Shown here piece after piece: positions 12,701 to 23,969 of a stretch of DNA of 64,000 nt. The translations under genes and the position numbers were made by a program. The stretch covers positions 62,515,529 through 62,579,528 of the forward strand of contig NC_134456.1 of the NCBI RefSeq assembly GCF_047948215.1. Reading direction: 5' to 3'. Positions within the stretch are counted from its first letter, which is position 1, and every line of letters begins with the position of its first letter. The notes under the pieces are model-generated. The model was given only the letters and a program-made list of their open reading frames with translations. It was not told the DNA's origin and did not search any database. The stretch is from Lycorma delicatula (taxonomy: Eukaryota; Arthropoda; Insecta; Hemiptera; Fulgoridae).

Positions 12701-13030
12701 ATTTTATACATCTGTTTGTAGATATTTATATACCAGTTTTATTTAATATTAAAAACAGTACGATTTAAAGTTATAAGTAATAAAATATTAGTTAACACCG
12801 ATAATTGACGTTGTGCGATTTCCGTTTTTAATTTTCTTTAAAAATGTTTAATCTATTATTTATTTTATTAGATTATATATATATATATATTTTTTTGTGT
12901 GTTAATTAATGTATTTACGTAAACAATAAATTCCATTCCGTTAAATTTTTGTTATCATTAATTTAATGAGTTCAGTTATTAACTCATTAAAATTTTTCAA
13001 GTGAAGTGTACCGCTTTTTAGTAATTAAAC
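9713..13030. other. Gene-free AT-rich DNA
   Basis: Poly-T and poly-A runs (for example 11070-11088 and near 12087-12098) and short TA repeats near 12880-12892. No coding or RNA gene seen. Short open frames such as 11354-11557 (minus) are hydrophobic AT-rich translations without recognisable similarity. Confidence 0.6.
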
Positions 13031-13039
13031 GTAGAAATT

Positions 13040-13690
13040 AGCAAATTATAAAAGAAAACGATAGAAGGATCCTGAAAATTAGGTGGGTTCAAAATGAAGT
13101 GGTCTTAAGATGAATAAAAAGAAGAGGGCGAGATATATTTGTTGTTGAATTTTTAAAGGAAATAGAAGGAAATTATAATAATATTCGTTATTCTTTCACT
13201 TGTTTTATAGATTATATTATTTAGCAAGTCATTTAAAATGATACAATAATTTCGCAACAATTCTAACTTATTCATATTAAAATTATTAATTAATTTAATG
13301 GTTTTGATTATTCACAAATATTATAAATTATTACATTCTAATATAACAAACAGTAAGATTGATTTTCCATAAAAAAGATTAGCACTTAAATACTTAAAAC
13401 CATTATCGAAAGTATATCCGTGGAAGAAGATGGAAGCAAATTCTGATTAATAATATTATGACAAGTATTATGAAATTCATCCATGATGTACGGGTCAAGG
13501 ATATTAATCCTAGTTCACTGTAAAAAGGTTGGATGTTTGGGTATCTCTTCTAGTTTAATAGTACATAGGTTATTAAATATGCGTAAGCAAGGAGGAACTG
13601 AGAATGTAGGATGTAATAAATATGTAAATGGTTAAAAGATTATCGCAGAACAGAAAAAATAGAGAATAGGATCAAATCAGTTAAATAAAT
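13040..13690 (+). pseudogene. Possible second LINE C-terminal remnant
   Basis: Around 13060-13130 the translation gives RRILKIRWVQNEVVLR followed by KKKRAR. This resembles the WRRxLxISWxxxxxNEEVL...RRR signature of non-LTR ORF2 proteins. About 300 bp later (around 13420) YIRGRRWKQILI recalls the GRR-rich segment near the end of such proteins. The similarity is short and interrupted and may be chance. Confidence 0.25.
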
Positions 13691-13899
13691 GTTCCAAATA
13701 AAATATATAAATTTGTACATATAATGTTTTAAAAATTAATTATTTAACCACAAAGACAAATGACATCGGATTACTTACCTACAGTAGATTATATTTTCAT
13801 TTTCCGTACATTTAAGACAGTTGTCGGACTAATTTTTAAAGTACGTTAATATACATATCACTTTCCCGTCTAGCTAGCACTATAGAAGGGCAAGTATTA

Positions 13900-14445
13900 T
13901 AATCGGTCCAATTTGGGCATATGAGGTGTTCACTGTTTCTTGACACCTTAAGAACCCAAAAAACCGGATGTTAATGTTCGTATGTACGTGTGTGCGGTGA
14001 TGCCATCTAAATCACATTATCTCCAGAACTACTGGACTGATTTTGACCAAACTCGGTCAGATTACTTTTATATGTGGGGCATTGATGCCATTAAATTGTC
14101 AACTTAAAATTCAAGGGGATGAGGCTGTACAGCATCCTCACTATCTCGAGATTTCGCCTAATTAAGATCATATTTTTCTTAGGCACATTTTTTAACAATA
14201 AAAAATAACATCTGTAAAAAAGTTTTACAAAATCGCATCCCCACCCCAAAAAATGCTGTTGTAGTTGCCTGCTATGTTGTGATATCACAGGTGAGCGGTA
14301 GAATTAAATAATATTTAAAGTTTAAAAATGTAACTCGGTCGGGCTGAGTCTCAAACTCGATCGCCCGGTTGACTCGGTACCCGGTGCGTTAAACTTCTCC
14401 GCTACACCAGTCTTCCGATCGTGCAAGCGTAATTTGTTCTATGTT
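13900..14445 (-). mobile_element. Composite tRNA-headed retroposon (SINE-C) with LINE-like tail
   Basis: On the minus strand the element starts near 14440 with a tRNA-like head: box A-like TGGTGTAGCGGAGAAG and, about 40 nt later, box B-like GATCGAGTTTGAGACTC. An AT-rich body of about 300 bp follows. The 3' part (about 14090 down to 13950) reads GACCGAGTTTGGTCAAAATC, AGTCCAGTAGTTCTGGAG, and ends in a CACACACGTACATACGAACA segment. That order (a 'fails-to-fit' phrase of the type GGTxAAAATCxGTCCAGTAGTT followed by a CA-rich run) is typical of RTE-type LINE 3' ends. The plausible reading is a SINE that borrows a LINE 3' tail. Alternatively two unrelated old insertions are adjacent. Confidence 0.45.
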
Positions 14446-14638
14446 AGTTAGTTGTGAAATTACATAAGTTTAGTTAGTACCGCCACACACGTGCGATTTA
14501 AATACGGTATGCGTAAGCGCTTTACTTAAAATCATTGGATTAAATAAACGAAAAAAATATTATATTTAGACAAAATAATAAATAGTTTAAATTAAGTTAT
14601 GTGTGTAAGCCGTGCATCAGAAACAAACCACCGTTGTA
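14446..14638. other. Unassigned spacer
   Basis: AT-rich sequence between the composite retroposon and a strong hairpin. No gene seen. Confidence 0.5.
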
Positions 14639-14683
14639 GGACTTTCCCGGAACGCGGCTTTAGCCGCTTGACGGGAAAGTCAA
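14639..14683. repeat. Strong GC-rich hairpin
   Basis: GACTTTCCCG and CGGGAAAGTC are exact reverse complements at the two ends. Between them GCGGC-TTTA-GCCGC forms an inner stem with a four-base loop. The structure stands out in AT-rich surroundings and lies about 30 bp upstream of a repeat R copy, so it may be a transposon terminal hairpin. Confidence 0.8.
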
Positions 14684-14710
14684 CAACTAAAACTGTGTTG
14701 TTAGCGTTTT

Positions 14711-14812
14711 ACTTCCTTGTACGAAGTAAAGGAAGTATTGAGATCGCGAAAAATTTCGGTTTCCAATTTTCAACGGAAATATCCACTTTAACCATCCGTG
14801 AATCTAATGTTA
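14711..14812 (+). repeat. Repeat R, copy 1 (truncated)
   Basis: Begins with ACTTCCTTGTACGAAGT then AAAGGAAGTATT, in which ACTTCCTT and AAGGAAGT can form a short terminal stem. It continues GAGATCGCGAAAAATTTCGG and AACGGAAATATCCA. The same order is found at 18875 (+) and, inverted, at 36029. This copy stops after about 100 bp. Confidence 0.85.
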
Positions 14813-14884
14813 CGTAATAGATTTTTAAAAATATGATATAATAATTATTTATTCCTAACGTGTACATTATAATCTGTTCTACTA

Positions 14885-15150
14885 GTGAACAATAAGCGCT
14901 CCCCTTTAGCCCAATGAGATGAGGATGATATGTACGACATGTAAGTTAATTGTAATCTTCGTACAGATTCAGGCCGACCATTCATGAGACGCGTGGTTAA
15001 TCTAACCCCAACCACCAAAGTACACCGGTATCCGCTATCTAGTATTCAAATTCGAACAAAATAACTAACTTTTACTAGGGTTTGAACCTCAGAACCTTCG
15101 ACTTTGAAAATCTGCTGTTAAATAAGTGAGTTGTGATGAATTTACCACTA
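14885..15150 (-). mobile_element. SINE-A, old copy
   Basis: Minus-strand SINE-A. It retains the body phrases AACCACCAAAGTACACCGGT and TATCTAGTATTCAAATTCG on the plus strand. The tRNA-like head (plus-strand end near 15150) is degraded: the GATTTG and GAAGACGCG blocks seen in younger copies are altered. No target duplication could be paired. Confidence 0.8.
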
Positions 15151-15739
15151 GATTTAATTTAATTTTATAATTTAATAGCTTTAAATTCTTTTTCTCATTT
15201 TTTGAAAATATTTAGTTAAAGAAATCCATTATTTTTAATACCATTTTTCCAATTTTTTTTGCAATCTAATTTAACTTATTGTTGTACTTCGTACAACCTT
15301 GTTGTACCAAGTACACAATATATGGTAATATAATTTTTCCTTTATTTTTGTAACTTGTATTGCAGAATATGATAATAAAAAAAATAATAAATATATATAT
15401 ATATTTTTTTAACTTCAGTTAAAATATACTTATTTTATCCATTATTAAAAAGTAGGCGAAATGATTTTTATGATTTGAGTAATTAATGTATTTACTAATA
15501 CGAGCCAGTGAATTCAGTATGTTTAATACATTTTTACGTATTCACTAACCACATTTTCCAAATTACATTAATATACGAGAATTAGCAGCACGATTAATTT
15601 GGCTTATGTTAAATAAATACTTGATTGTTTATTTCAGTGAAGTATCTTATATATATATTTTTTAATACTTTTATTTATAGTCGCATCAATAATTAAAGTC
15701 ATTAGCGACTTATCAGTGTAATGCAACTGTAACGGTAAA
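15151..15739. other. Gene-free AT-rich DNA
   Basis: Spacer between two SINE-A copies. It contains GTTGTACTTCGTACAACC near 15278-15298, a near-palindrome, but no gene. Confidence 0.55.
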
Positions 15740-15952
15740 TTTGTAGTCTTGTACCAACTCGCATCGACTACTCCTGAGACGTGTAGTTAATTGAAACCCA
15801 ACCACCAAAGAACACCGGTATCCACGATCTAGTTTTCGAATCTGAATAAAAGTAACTACTTTTATTAGGATTTGAACCTGAGAACTTCGACTTTGAAATC
15901 AGCCGATTTACGGCGATGAATTTACCAATAGGCCAACCCGATGGGTATCCTA
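15740..15952 (-). mobile_element. SINE-A, old copy
   Basis: Minus-strand SINE-A: CAACCACCAAAGAACACCGG, ATCCACGATCTAG, TAGGATTTGAACCTGAGAAC and GGCCAACCCGATGGG are in the family order. The 3' end (plus-strand left) fades before the CCTGTTTAGCCTC tail. An open frame across it is only a by-product of the SINE. Confidence 0.85.
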
Positions 15953-17159
15953 TATTTAATAATAATTCTGAAGCCACTTGAAATAAAACATAATTTTTTT
16001 TTTTGTTTCACATAATTATAACGAATAAAATTTGTTTATGGTCTCCTTAAAAAAAAAAAAATTGTTGAGAATTTGTTACACGGTTTTGTAATTGTATTAT
16101 AAGAGAGTTGAGTCGGGGAGCAGTATTAGCAGCCATTCAGAACCGTGTTATCATCGATGCTTTTGCAATACGGTATTACCTTTAGGTTATTTTAATCAAT
16201 AGAATTTCTGGACTGTACCTTCACTTCTTTTATTTTCCGATTCTTAATTTGAAAGAGGAGAATAATTTGTTTACTCTCGTGCATTGTCATGCCTTGATTG
16301 AACTGAAACGTATGATTTTGTTTTTTTTACTTCATTAACCGGCGGCATTATTTTGGCCGTATCTTTGTTTAGCTATGTTTGTGCGCGCGCATACATACCC
16401 GGTTACAATTCTTAACTATTATCATAATACTAATTCTAACTCGGCTGTTGTAATATAAGATTGTTTTATTTGCTCTCACCATTATAAACTACGTATAATG
16501 TCCTAGATAACTTTTTTAATCGCGTACGAGTATGAATTTTCAGATTATTATGACTAATGTTATTTTTAACTTAAATTAACTTTTATTCGATTAACCGAAA
16601 TAAAAATTACATTCTTGTAGTAGATAATCCCCTTTTCTTAACATGTAATATCGTTACGAAAATTGAAAATTTTTTGTTAAAACAGTGTTTAAAATTTACT
16701 AATAAACATAAAAAAATTAATAACCCTCCTATTACTAGATTAATTAAAATTAAAATTTGGTTGTATTTAGTAATTGATGATTTTTTTTTTTAATATGCAT
16801 TATGAAAATTTTTTAATAGATATTTAATAAGATTATTCCTCGATTAAATTTCATAATCATACATTTCAATTGTTTAATTTCGCTTAAAAATTTACTTTTG
16901 TTATGAGTTATTTTTACTATTTCTTTTACTTAAAATTATATATATGTTTCAGTAAATTGTTTTTAATAGTCCTAAAAAACATTAGTTTTACTCGTCTAAT
17001 TTACAATGATTAAATATATTTATAATTCCGCATCTATTTCTCGGCTATTAAACTTATGAAATAAATCTCCTCTGTTGGGTTTTATTTAACTGAAAACTTC
17101 AAAGTAATTTTCGATCTTCATGAAATTTATATGGTTAAAACTTCAAAGTTTTTTCTACA
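15953..17159. other. Gene-free AT-rich DNA
   Basis: No recognisable gene or repeat family. Short GCGCGC occurs at 16382-16389 and T runs near 16780. Confidence 0.6.
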
Positions 17160-17190
17160 CACACACAAATATATATATATATATATATAT
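17160..17190. repeat. (CA)n-(TA)n microsatellite
   Basis: A short CA run passes into a TA run directly before a GC-rich patch. Confidence 0.9.
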
Positions 17191-17345
17191 TTTACTTGGG
17201 GCTTCGCCCCCGGGACTCAGTTCGGTCAAGGCGAGCTGCGGGACCATCAGGGGTTCCCCACGGCCTTCCGCAGTCACGGGGCCGACACCAGGGCCGCAGA
17301 GCTCGCCATTCCCGTGCGGGTAGGGGGCCCGCCCCTTCACCTCAC
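17191..17345. repeat. GC-rich patch, probable repeat fragment
   Basis: About 150 bp of strongly GC-rich DNA (GGGGCTTCGCCCCCGGGACT near its start) with sharp edges: a TA microsatellite on the left, ordinary AT-rich DNA on the right. It is open in several frames on both strands, as expected of GC-rich DNA. None of the translations has a recognisable domain. The sharp edges suggest a transposon piece rather than a host exon. Confidence 0.5.
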
Positions 17346-17599
17346 AGTGTTCGTTACTATTATGGTAGTGAGAATAATACTCAAATAACAATTTATTCAG
17401 GCTTTATAGAATCTTGAAAAAGAAACTAAATTAGAAAAGACAGAATAGTAGTATGGTAACTAAAATACACAGACCTTTGACGAGGAAAACTCCACGACTT
17501 CTTTCTGTTGCCATTGTGTCAGAAATATAATAATAAAGTAAAGAAATTCATTTTTCATTTTTCTTTTCTTTAATGAATATCTTTAATTCACAACATCAC

Positions 17600-17745
17600 C
17601 ATTAAAGGGGCTCGGGTCACGATCTATGGCTTAAAATCTTCTCCAGGATAACTCGAACGTATCTTGCAAATTTGAAAGCAATCGGTTTGTTGGTTCTCGA
17701 GTGATGCTTTAGAAAACAAACACACAAACTTTCTGAATTATCTGT
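17600..17745 (+). repeat. LINE-like 3'-tail fragment
   Basis: Contains TTTGAAAGCAATCGGT, then GGTTCTCGAGTGATGC, then AAACAAACACACAAACTTT. The same layout, an AAAGCAATCGGT block followed within 30-50 bp by an AAACAAAC run, occurs at 37645-37715. A looser version (CATCGCAATCAGATTAATGG...ACAAACAAACATTC) occurs at 40980-41035. Such phrases are common at the 3' ends of RTE-type non-LTR elements. Confidence 0.55.
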
Positions 17746-17843
17746 GTTATATAATTATTGAAAATTATTGTAGTTTTTAAGTACTAGTATTATTAATTTC
17801 TCAAGCATGGTACCGCTGATATGTTAAATGAATAAATTAACAA

Positions 17844-18146
17844 TATAATCCACCTTACCAGCACGTTGATATGTACTCTAGATCTTTCGGCTTACTTGGA
17901 AGCCGAGGAGTTAAAATTTAAACAATTTTTTAATTTATAATTTAATTTTTTTTTTATATATATAAAGTATATGTATATTCCTTCAGTATACTAGTATGTC
18001 CGGGACAGTCGTACTGTTTTTAAATTTTGAACTATGAAATTTTGAACTTTTGACTTTAAATGTGTTAATTTTAACTCCTGATAATGGCTTCCAAGTAAGC
18101 CGAAAGATCTAGAGTACATATCAACGTGCTGGTAAGGTGGATTATA
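17844..18146. mobile_element. MITE with 61-bp perfect terminal inverted repeats
   Basis: Positions 17844-17904 (TATAATCCACCTTACCAGCA...AAGCC) and 18086-18146 are exact reverse complements over 61 bp. After a small indel the similarity continues inward (GGAGTTAAAATT on the left against its complement on the right). The 180-bp centre is AT-rich and non-coding, with TACTAGTATGTCC near 17990. Total length is 303 bp. The ends lie in TA-rich DNA, so a TA target duplication is possible but cannot be separated from the background. Perfect arms suggest recent activity or gene conversion between the arms. Confidence 0.9.
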
Positions 18147-18874
18147 TTAATTGTTATTTTACTAGTATTATTGTTTAGTAAATATTTTAATTTGTTCTGT
18201 TTGAACAGAAGATACAGATTTCTATATACTCAGGCTTTTTTCAATTACGCATAAAATTCTACTAAATGTGAACTTTTTTCTGGATCATCACCCTACAAAA
18301 CAGCTAATGAAGTTCAACATTCAGAAAAAAACATAGAATATACTGCTTAATTCTAGTAACACAGATAAAACAGTAAGATAGTAGAATAAATCCGCGTTCC
18401 AGAGTGTCTCCTAAACGGAATTTCTCTTACATTACTCCTGCTTTAATTTCTAAGTTATATACGTTTTCAGATGTTGCCAATTCACTGCTGGTTGAAAGGT
18501 CCTCATTAATTTTCATATTTTTTTCTGAATGACCCAATTTTTTTCATATTCAAATTGTCCTTCAGAAACCTTCGATTTTTGTAATTTTTTAGTTTTCTCA
18601 CTGTTCTAGTCGTATTTTGATTCTTTGAATCTTGTACAATTTACAGTGTATTACACCTTCATTTTTGTTGTTATATAAGAACGTTTTATACTATTTTTTT
18701 TTTGTGATTCCTTTCTCAGTGATTTATTTCTTATTCTCTTCGTAATTGTATTTTTTAGTATTTTAACTTATATTTCTCGGTTAGTGTTAAGATAATTTTT
18801 GATATGAAAATATATCCTTTTACGAGTTTGTCTTTAAAAAACTTTCAAAATATAAGGTAACTGTTCGCTTCTTT
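18147..18874. other. Gene-free AT-rich DNA
   Basis: Nothing recognisable between the MITE and repeat R copy 2. Confidence 0.55.
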
Positions 18875-19274
18875 GCTTCCTTGTACGAAGTGAAGGAAGT
18901 ATTGTAATCGTGAGAAATTTCGGTTTCCAGATTTCAACGTAAATATCCATTTTGACTAGTTTCGGCGTGACGTCTGTACGTACGTACGTATATATCTCGC
19001 AAAACTCAAAAACGATTAGCCGTAGGATGTTGAAATTTTGGATTTAGGACTGTTTTAAAATATAGTTGTGCACCCTTTTGATAGCTATAGACTGATTCTT
19101 GGGATTCTTTTAACTGCAGTAATAAGCCTCGAGAGGTTTTCAACGATATATTATATGTGGTACTTATTTCCTTTGGTTCCAGAGTTATAACCAAATGAAA
19201 TTTTTATTAATGAAGTATATGGGTCTTAGAAAGGGAAGGCAGATCGGTTCCAATCAGACTATATCTCCTTTTTT
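18875..19274 (+). repeat. Repeat R, copy 2 (about 400 bp)
   Basis: Begins GCTTCCTTGTACGAAGT, then CGTGAGAAATTTCGG, then GGCGTGACGTCTGTACGTAC, then AAACGATTAGCCGTAGGATG. Its 3' half (GGTTTTCAACGATATATTAT, TTTGGTTCCAGAGTTATAAC, AAAGGGAAGGCAGATCGG) matches the copy at 35596-36029 in the opposite orientation block by block. No coding potential. The end is CTCCTTTTTTTTAC. Confidence 0.88.
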
Positions 19275-19979
19275 TTACAACTTTTTTTTTAAATTTAAAT
19301 TTACTGATTTATTAATAATTAGTTATTACCCTTTCATTAAAAAAAAAAAATTACGATGAATAATAATTCATTAACAAAAGAAAAAAAAAGAAAAAATATC
19401 AGAGGTTTTAAATAAAATAAAATTTTGTGTACTTTTTCATTAAAAAAAAAAAAAAAAAAAAAGTGTAAACGTAATTTAAGGCGTACAAGGAAGTTAAAAT
19501 TGTATTTTACATTTTTCGCTTTGTTTTTCGAGTATTCTACGTTACATAGTTCTTGAGTTAACAGTGTGATTTTTTTTATTAACAAATCTTTAAGAGTAAG
19601 ATTTATTTAATTTTTAATATTTTATTCCGTGTCGTGTTATTAGATAATAAAAAAGCGGTCATTTCTTCGTGAAATCCAGAACCTTATGTAAGGTGATTTA
19701 TATTGTAAAAAGTTTAATATATCCTAGTAATGTGACTATGAATTTCATTTTATTACGTGTGTGTTTTGATGTTTTATAAAACTAGTTTGTGAAAAAATGA
19801 TTGATTTGACAGTTATATACGTAATCCGGATTTTTAATTTAATAATTTATCTCGAACATATTTAAATTTTTTTTTACATATCTTAATTTTCTTTTCTTTT
19901 TTTGATATACAGAACCTTTTAATTTTATTAAAAAAAGATTGTATTTTGAGAACATCTTTTTTCTGATAATAATTATTAG
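19275..19979. other. Gene-free AT-rich DNA
   Basis: Poly-A runs at 19340-19350 and 19441-19461. No gene seen. Confidence 0.6.
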
Positions 19980-20475
19980 TAGTCAATTAAGGTTATTGCT
20001 GGGCCTCCAGTTCGGGCTCGGCCCAAATTCGGGAAGCTGGACGTTTTTCGGGCCGAGTTTCGCGTTCGGACCAGCTTTCTAGTCGAGTTGGCGATTTTAG
20101 CCTTATGGGCCGATCCGAATAGCTCGAATTTCCGACGCCAGTGAAATTTTATGTACAATACTGGTACATGTTGTCATGAACCTGGGTAATTTTTTCTGAA
20201 TCCAGAGTCGTCTTCCAATTTTGGCTCCAACTTAAACAAAATCAGATGCATAATATTTTTGTTTTTTTTTTTCAAAAATTAAAAATTTTTCTGAAATTAT
20301 TGGAAATGATGTTATATGAAAATATGTTTTTTTTTTAACATAACCATTAAAAGTATAAAACGTTGATCATATTTACCTAAGACCGTTTTACCTGGACCGA
20401 GTTTCGGGTTGGGCCAAAGTTCTCATTACAAGTCGAGCTGGACCACAAAACTCGGCCCGAATCCATCTCTAGTTT
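19980..20475. repeat. Region with repeated CGGCCCGAA/TCGGGCCGAG motifs
   Basis: GC-rich ends flank an AT-rich centre. The left part (about 19998-20115) has GGGCTCGGCCCAAATTCGGG, TTTTTCGGGCCGAGTTTCG and GGACCAGCTTTCTAGTCGAG. The right part (about 20395-20472) has GGACCGAGTTTCGGGTTGGG, GTCGAGCTGGACC and CTCGGCCCGAATCCATCTCT. The right part read in reverse partly matches the left (TCGGGCCGAG...GGTCCAGCT against TCGGGCCGAG...GGACCAGCT). This suggests a degraded inverted-repeat transposon of about 490 bp. Confidence 0.5.
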
Positions 20476-20726
20476 TTTCTGGAAGTACTTTAATTGTAAA
20501 ATTTGAGCAGTAAAATTTATCTAGCTAGAACCAGAACAGACATAAAAAAAACAATCGCCAACCAATCAGCTAGAATCTCAAAGTAATGGGTAAATTTTAA
20601 ACAATTTTTAGTAAGAAACCATTTGATAAAGTTTAATTAACCAAAAGGTTATTTCTATTTTATATAATATGTATTTTATTCCTGTTGTATGGAAGTACAG
20701 TAAGAAAAAATATCCGCCACTGTAAG

Positions 20727-20752
20727 GCCATGAGATCCCATTTGGGATCTCA
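20727..20752. repeat. Short perfect palindrome
   Basis: TGAGATCCCA and TGGGATCTCA are exact reverse complements with a 2-nt spacer. No adjacent gene gives it a role. Confidence 0.8.
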
Positions 20753-21943
20753 CACTATAAGACCATAAAAAAAGATTGTATTACTTTATTACGATAGTAA
20801 AAACAACTAAGGAAAATATCGAGCTAGTATTTGCTAAAAACGTATAATGGAGAGCCGGAAACAAATTTTTTCATATGCCCTGTTACTAACACAAGGTCAG
20901 GCTCCTATGGCACCTCATGACAATCAAGTTGTTAATCAAATCCCTTGAGTAGGTGTGTTTGTTTCGTGTCTTAATTCCTCTGAGTATAAATTAGTCTCGT
21001 TCTCGCTATCCATATCCCTTTATTCTTGATTCATTACTCCGTAATGGGTTCTATAGTTAGGCTAATCGTTCTCTGGAACCAATCTAAGGATATGTATCTT
21101 TACTTTTAGGTCATTAGTATTTGTACGGTTTAGTGAAGGCGACTCCAGGATAGTGTTTGCTATTCGGTGACAACAAAAAAAATTAGCAACCGATATTTTG
21201 AAGGATCTTATTTAAGCTTCTTGGTCATCGGCGAACGGGATTAATGTAATTAGCTTGTTTTGAATCTGGAAACTAATAAAAGTTTGTATCGGATCCATTC
21301 TTAATATTGATTCCGGTAGTGGGTTTTTTTTTTACTGTAATTAATCCCCAGTCTAAATCAAATCAGTTGGCTTTTTTCTTCAATTTAATCATTTTTTATT
21401 CGGTCCAAGATAACATATCCTACAAATTTTTATTTTTATTTTATTTTTTGTTTAAATTTACGCGTATTTTTTGTAAAATTATTCTATAATATTATACTAT
21501 ATTATATTTTAATTCTATAATGTAATATTATAATTATTATTATTTTGTTAAGAAGCTTACTACAACTGTTTACATTATTTATTTGTTGAATCTTTGCGGA
21601 TTGTTTGTTTCGGCTGTTTCTGGATGTAAAGATTTTTTTGTTGAAATTTTCTTATTTGTAGCGTTAAAAAAATGTTCAGACGTTTAAATAATGTTTTCAA
21701 CATTATAATTAGTGTCTATTTACAGTTAAAGAAATTTGTCATCTCCGTTTCCTTTCAATATTAAAAAAAATCGATGGCTGTAATTCCCTTACTGATGCTA
21801 TCATTTTAATTACGATGAAACAGGAAACAATTAACCTGGGGGGTAAACAGAGGCGTTCTTCATGGATTTTATCAGTATATCATGTAAACCGTTTAATGAA
21901 AACTTGTAAGAATTCTTAAAAACATGTTTTACGTATTACTTTC

Positions 21944-21949
<6 letters not shown>
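20753..21949. other. Gene-free AT-rich DNA
   Basis: No recognisable gene or repeat family. A/T-only stretch near 21485-21545. Confidence 0.6.
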
Positions 21950-22012
<63 letters not shown>

Positions 22013-22026
22013 ATGTGTATGTATGT
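21950..22026. repeat. (AT)n-(GT)n microsatellite
   Basis: About 45 bp of AT alternation followed by about 17 bp of GT and then GTAT repeats. Confidence 0.96.
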
Positions 22027-22498
22027 ATACACTTAATTGTATCGGCATAATTAACTTTTACTATTTATTTGTACAGCAGTTTTAATGCTTTGAAATCTTT
22101 TGCTAATATAAACAACTGAATACGAAAAGAGTTATTTTGTCACTTTCTTCTTTTTATTTTATGCTAAACGGTTTAGCTTCGCTTTTGGTTACAGAAAAAT
22201 ACGTAATTATTATGAAGTCTTCTCTTCGTTAAAATTCCGCAAACGTATTACGCGGCAATTAATAATAAAACGATTACACCTTGACGGTTTTTCTCTCAGA
22301 AATACATAATCCTTTGTTTACATTTTAAGAAACAGATTCGTTATACGAATACAATGGTTTTACTTTTCTTAATTACATATAAAATTTATCCTGTCGATAT
22401 TGCTACCCGCAAACATTGCTCCTGAGATGTTTAGAACGACTTGGCATAGAAAAATTATTAAGAAAAACAGCTGTACTTCTAGTTTATAACTGATGAAC

Positions 22499-23937
22499 TT
22501 ACAAGGTATATAAGTTACGAATAATATATATATATATACGAAAGGAGAAGGGTAACGTTACAACAGAATATATATTATATGTTAGTACACATCAAAGTAC
22601 AATTTTGCGATACAACGTTACAAAACTATGATTTGGTCGCACAACAGTATAAAAACTAACCGTAGAACTTTATTTTTGAAAACTGTTATAAACTTCTAGT
22701 TTATAACAGTTTAACTTTGATGAACTGATCTCCATTTTCTTGCTTATTCTTGTTTCCTTTGCGCGACTGCAATCTGAGTGCAGTTCATTTTTTCTGATTG
22801 TAATATTTCATAGTAGTCCACTAATAGTTTTTTGGAGGAACCATTAATCAAGTTCACGACGAAAAAACGATAAGATGGACAATTTTATGGATTTTTGATA
22901 AGGTAAGGTAACAGTTCTGAGTGGTTTCAATTTAGATGCTTTGTTTATTTATTTTTTATATTGCATCGATGTAATACACCAACTAAACCTTGCGGCGGAA
23001 ATTTACGGTATTCTACGTTTTTCAAAAAAAGAGTTTTTCAGTGTGATTTTATTGTACCCTGTAATTATATCACACATCTCCCCCCATGCTCTTTTCATTC
23101 TATAAAGCTAGTATTCATTATAGCTGTTTGGATAAAATGACCTGGAATACCGCTCTAAATTTGGTAAGAACATTAAATTAATTATAAATATATCGAGCAG
23201 CTCAATTTTTTGTTTTCAGAAGCAGAGACATTAAAATGTTACTCATATCATTTAATTCAGTGGTTCCCAAACATTTCCGTGGCGCTCTTTTTCAATTAAA
23301 ATTTTAGCCTGGCGGCCTACCTTAAATAAAAGTGTGTCTACTCGTTAGTAAGAGATGAAAATAATTAAACTCGTGTATCTTCATATTTTTTTTACTTTAT
23401 TAACATTAAATTAATAATTATAAATGTCTTGGTTCGATTAATTATGAAGCTTTTACATATTTCCCGGGGCGCCGCGGCGTATACTTTTAGAATCACTGAT
23501 TTAATGTACTGAAGAGAACATTAGTTTTTTTCGAGTGTTTGAGATGGGAACTCGGATTGTTTATTCCTTATTGTGTTTGGAGGAAGTGTTTTTCACTGTT
23601 TACAAAGATCGAAACTTCATTTCTGAATTCCCTTCAAATTACTGAAAATAAATAACAGATGGATAAATAACAACCGCTAAAATCCCAATTTTCCCATGAA
23701 TAGTTTCTTAAATTCCATTTTTTAATTTCAGCGTAATATATATACAATTGTATTCATTGCTGCTTTGCTGGAAATAAAATAGGTGTGAACATGGAACAGT
23801 TTCTACGGTTAGTTTTTATACTGTTGTGCGACCAAATCATAGTTTTGTAATGTTGTATCGCAAAATTGTACTTTGATGTGTACTGACATATAATATATAT
23901 TCTGTTGTAACGTTACTCTTCTCCTTTCGTCTATATA

Positions 23938-23969
<32 letters not shown>

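Noticed and set aside
15768..15977. 69-codon minus-strand frame, and a similar one at 47590-47820
   Set aside because: Both lie over SINE-A copies and are by-products of the SINE sequence.
17120..17417. Four overlapping open frames on both strands in a GC-rich patch
   Set aside because: GC-rich DNA has few stops. The frames conflict with one another and have no recognised domain.
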